Source: an uncultured Bacteroidales bacterium
GTDB taxonomy: Bacteria > Bacteroidota > Bacteroidia > Bacteroidales > JAUNSR01
DNA: 7,357 nt
Assembly (NCBI GenBank): GCA_947074165.1
Contig: CAMTOT010000139.1
Location: 1-7,357, forward strand
Reading direction: 5' to 3'
Below the pieces are notes generated by a model that was given only the letters and a program-made list of their open reading frames with translations, did no database searches and was not told the DNA's origin. Shown here piece by piece: positions 5,968 to 7,357 of the stretch; position 1 is the first letter of the stretch; the number at the start of each line of letters is the position of its first letter. A program made the position numbers and the translations under genes.

Positions 5968-7357
5968 ATGTCGAAATTATTAAGTGTTTTATTTCTGTTT
6001 ATTTCCATAAGTACTTTGTCGGCACAGCAAAATGTAGCAAAGATTAATATCAGCGGAAAAATAATTGATTCTCAAACCGGAGAGGCCCTTAATCAGGCTA
6101 CTGTGCGTGTGCAGATTCTTCCCGACTCAGTGATGCTTGGGGGGGATGTAACCAATCAAAACGGTTTTTTTGAGATACCGGTGCGCCGCACAGGCAATTT
6201 GATTATAAATATATCCTATATGGGGTATACGAATATAATCAAACCATTTACACTAAAGCAGGGAGAAACAAATTACAATGCCGGTGTAATAAAGATGGAA
6301 AAATCTGCCAGGCTGCTTAAAGAGGCCGTAGTTGAAGAACAAATACCTCCCGTTGTAGTTAAGGAAGACACTATAGAGTATAATGTAGACTCATATAAAA
6401 TGCAGGCTAATTCGGTAGTGGAGGATATGCTTAAAAAATTGCCGGGTGTGGACATTGACAGTGAAGGAAAGGTCACAGCCAATGGAAAGGAGATAAAGAA
6501 AGTGTATGTTGACGGAAAGGAATTCTTCGGCAACGACCCTACGGTCGCGACAAAAAATATAAATACCGATATAGTAGAAAAACTTCAGGTAATAGATAAA
6601 AAATCAGATCTTGCCCTGTTGACAGGCATCGATGACGGCGATGATGAGACTGTCATAAACCTGACTATCAAAAAAGGAATGAAAAAAGGCTGGATGGGAA
6701 ATATACTCGGCGGTTACGGATATGCCGAGGAACACCCCGATAGATTTGAAGCAAGCACTATGGTAAATCGCTTCGAACAGGAAAATCAGTACTCTATACT
6801 TGGTGGTGCTAATAACATAAACAATCAGACTTTTACAGACAAAGGGGGAGGTATATTCTCAGGTTCAAATATGCGCGGAAGCAGAAGCAGCGGAGGCGCA
6901 GGTAGTGGCATATCTACCGCCGGCAGCGCGGGTGCGAACTTTAATGTCGGTAAGAACGATCATTTCAGAGTGGGTGGTAATCTGTTTTTTTCAGCCAAAG
7001 AGCAGGATGAAAATCAGGATATATACAGAGAGAACATACTTCAGGATAGTTCGACATATTATAATTCAAACACAATAGGCTATAATCGCAGCCGCAATTT
7101 TTCATCCGACCTTAAAATGGAATGGCAGGTAGATTCTCTCACAAAAGTGGAGCTGCAACCATCATTCGGATATAATAAAACTTATACCAACGAGCATTCT
7201 GAATTTCTTACATCCGATGAGCTTGTCGAGATGGCAGACTGGCGTGACTATGACGGAGATTATGTCAATAAAGGTACTAATCATAGAGAGATGGATATGC
7301 ATGGAGCCAATTATTCAATGAGGGCTAATATATCCAGAAAATCAGCATCAAAACCTG
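5968..7357 (+). CDS. TonB-dependent-receptor-like outer-membrane beta-barrel protein, N-terminal half (3' end cut by window edge)
   Basis: The frame is open from ATG 5968 to the right edge, giving 463 visible residues. Residues 1-19 form a signal peptide ending LSA before QQ, so the protein is exported. Residues 26-110 look like a carboxypeptidase-regulatory-like beta-sandwich (SGKIIDSQTGEAL, then NGFFEIPV and YMGYT). Residues 134-236 form a plug-type domain: DTIEYNVDSY, the VVEDMLKKLPGVDID block, YVDGKEFFGNDP and the IDDGDDETVINLTIKK block. The beta-barrel starts near 240 (GWMGNILGGYGY) and continues off the window with strands rich in aromatic residues. This order fits the Bacteroidota outer-membrane beta-barrel family related to TonB receptors, typically about 900 residues. 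I see no SusC-specific features and no SusD gene nearby within the window. A Gly/Ser-rich stretch at 292-323 is probably a surface loop or periplasmic turn. The substrate is unknown. A G7 tract lies at codons 58-60. It follows a terminator by about 85 bp and is probably a separate transcription unit. Confidence 0.93.
   Translation, partial: MSKLLSVLFLFISISTLSAQQNVAKINISGKIIDSQTGEALNQATVRVQILPDSVMLGGDVTNQNGFFEIPVRRTGNLIINISYMGYTNIIKPFTLKQGETNYNAGVIKMEKSARLLKEAVVEEQIPPVVVKEDTIEYNVDSYKMQANSVVEDMLKKLPGVDIDSEGKVTANGKEIKKVYVDGKEFFGNDPTVATKNINTDIVEKLQVIDKKSDLALLTGIDDGDDETVINLTIKKGMKKGWMGNILGGYGYAEEHPDRFEASTMVNRFEQENQYSILGGANNINNQTFTDKGGGIFSGSNMRGSRSSGGAGSGISTAGSAGANFNVGKNDHFRVGGNLFFSAKEQDENQDIYRENILQDSSTYYNSNTIGYNRSRNFSSDLKMEWQVDSLTKVELQPSFGYNKTYTNEHSEFLTSDELVEMADWRDYDGDYVNKGTNHREMDMHGANYSMRANISRKSASKP

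Noticed and set aside
5968..7357. Outer-membrane protein as the SusC partner of the GH28/DUF4861 locus
   Set aside because: A terminator and an unrelated gene lie between, the plug sequence is of the general outer-membrane barrel family rather than SusC, and no SusD gene is visible.

Overview
The window looks like ordinary chromosome from an anaerobic member of the Bacteroidota, most likely Bacteroidales. The evidence is AT-rich intergenic DNA, a TAnnTTTG-type -7 promoter element, start codons without strong Shine-Dalgarno sequences, two surface-type lipoproteins of families typical of this phylum (GH28 and DUF4861), an outer-membrane protein with a carboxypeptidase-regulatory-like domain plus plug and barrel, and a pyruvate:ferredoxin oxidoreductase, which marks anaerobic metabolism. 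I cannot assign a genus. All recognisable genes are on the + strand.

Layout: (1) 1-1805 is the C-terminal half of pyruvate:ferredoxin oxidoreductase (nifJ), cut by the left edge, followed by a clear intrinsic terminator at 1836-1871. (2) 1872-2291 is an AT-rich, gene-free stretch. Its right part forms the upstream region of the next gene, with a 14-bp imperfect direct repeat at a 21-bp period and a TAnnTTTG promoter element. (3) 2292-3989 encodes a GH28 lipoprotein (polygalacturonase/rhamnogalacturonase fold). (4) 4015-4046 is a strong GC-rich hairpin in the 72-bp gap. (5) 4062-5246 encodes a DUF4861 lipoprotein. (6) 5260-5868 encodes a YciO-type member of the TsaC/Sua5/YrdC family, 13 bp downstream, ending in a terminator that overlaps its own stop codon. 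(7) 5968 to the right edge is the N-terminal half of a TonB-receptor-like outer-membrane beta-barrel protein.

The GH28 and DUF4861 genes together suggest a small pectin-utilisation locus: two predicted lipid-anchored proteins acting on galacturonate-containing polysaccharide. No SusC/SusD pair, lyase, sugar-binding regulator or transporter is visible, so either the locus is minimal or these genes act with a pectin cluster elsewhere. PFOR would consume pyruvate from sugar breakdown, but the terminator separates it and it is probably not co-regulated. The YciO-like gene and the outer-membrane barrel gene look like housekeeping or independent units.

I found no CRISPR array, insertion sequence, RNA gene or phage gene, and nothing that amounts to a clear new biological system. 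The points most worth a second look are the GH28 upstream direct repeat, the hairpin between GH28 and DUF4861, the uncharacterised DUF4861 protein, and a seven-G tract early in the outer-membrane gene.
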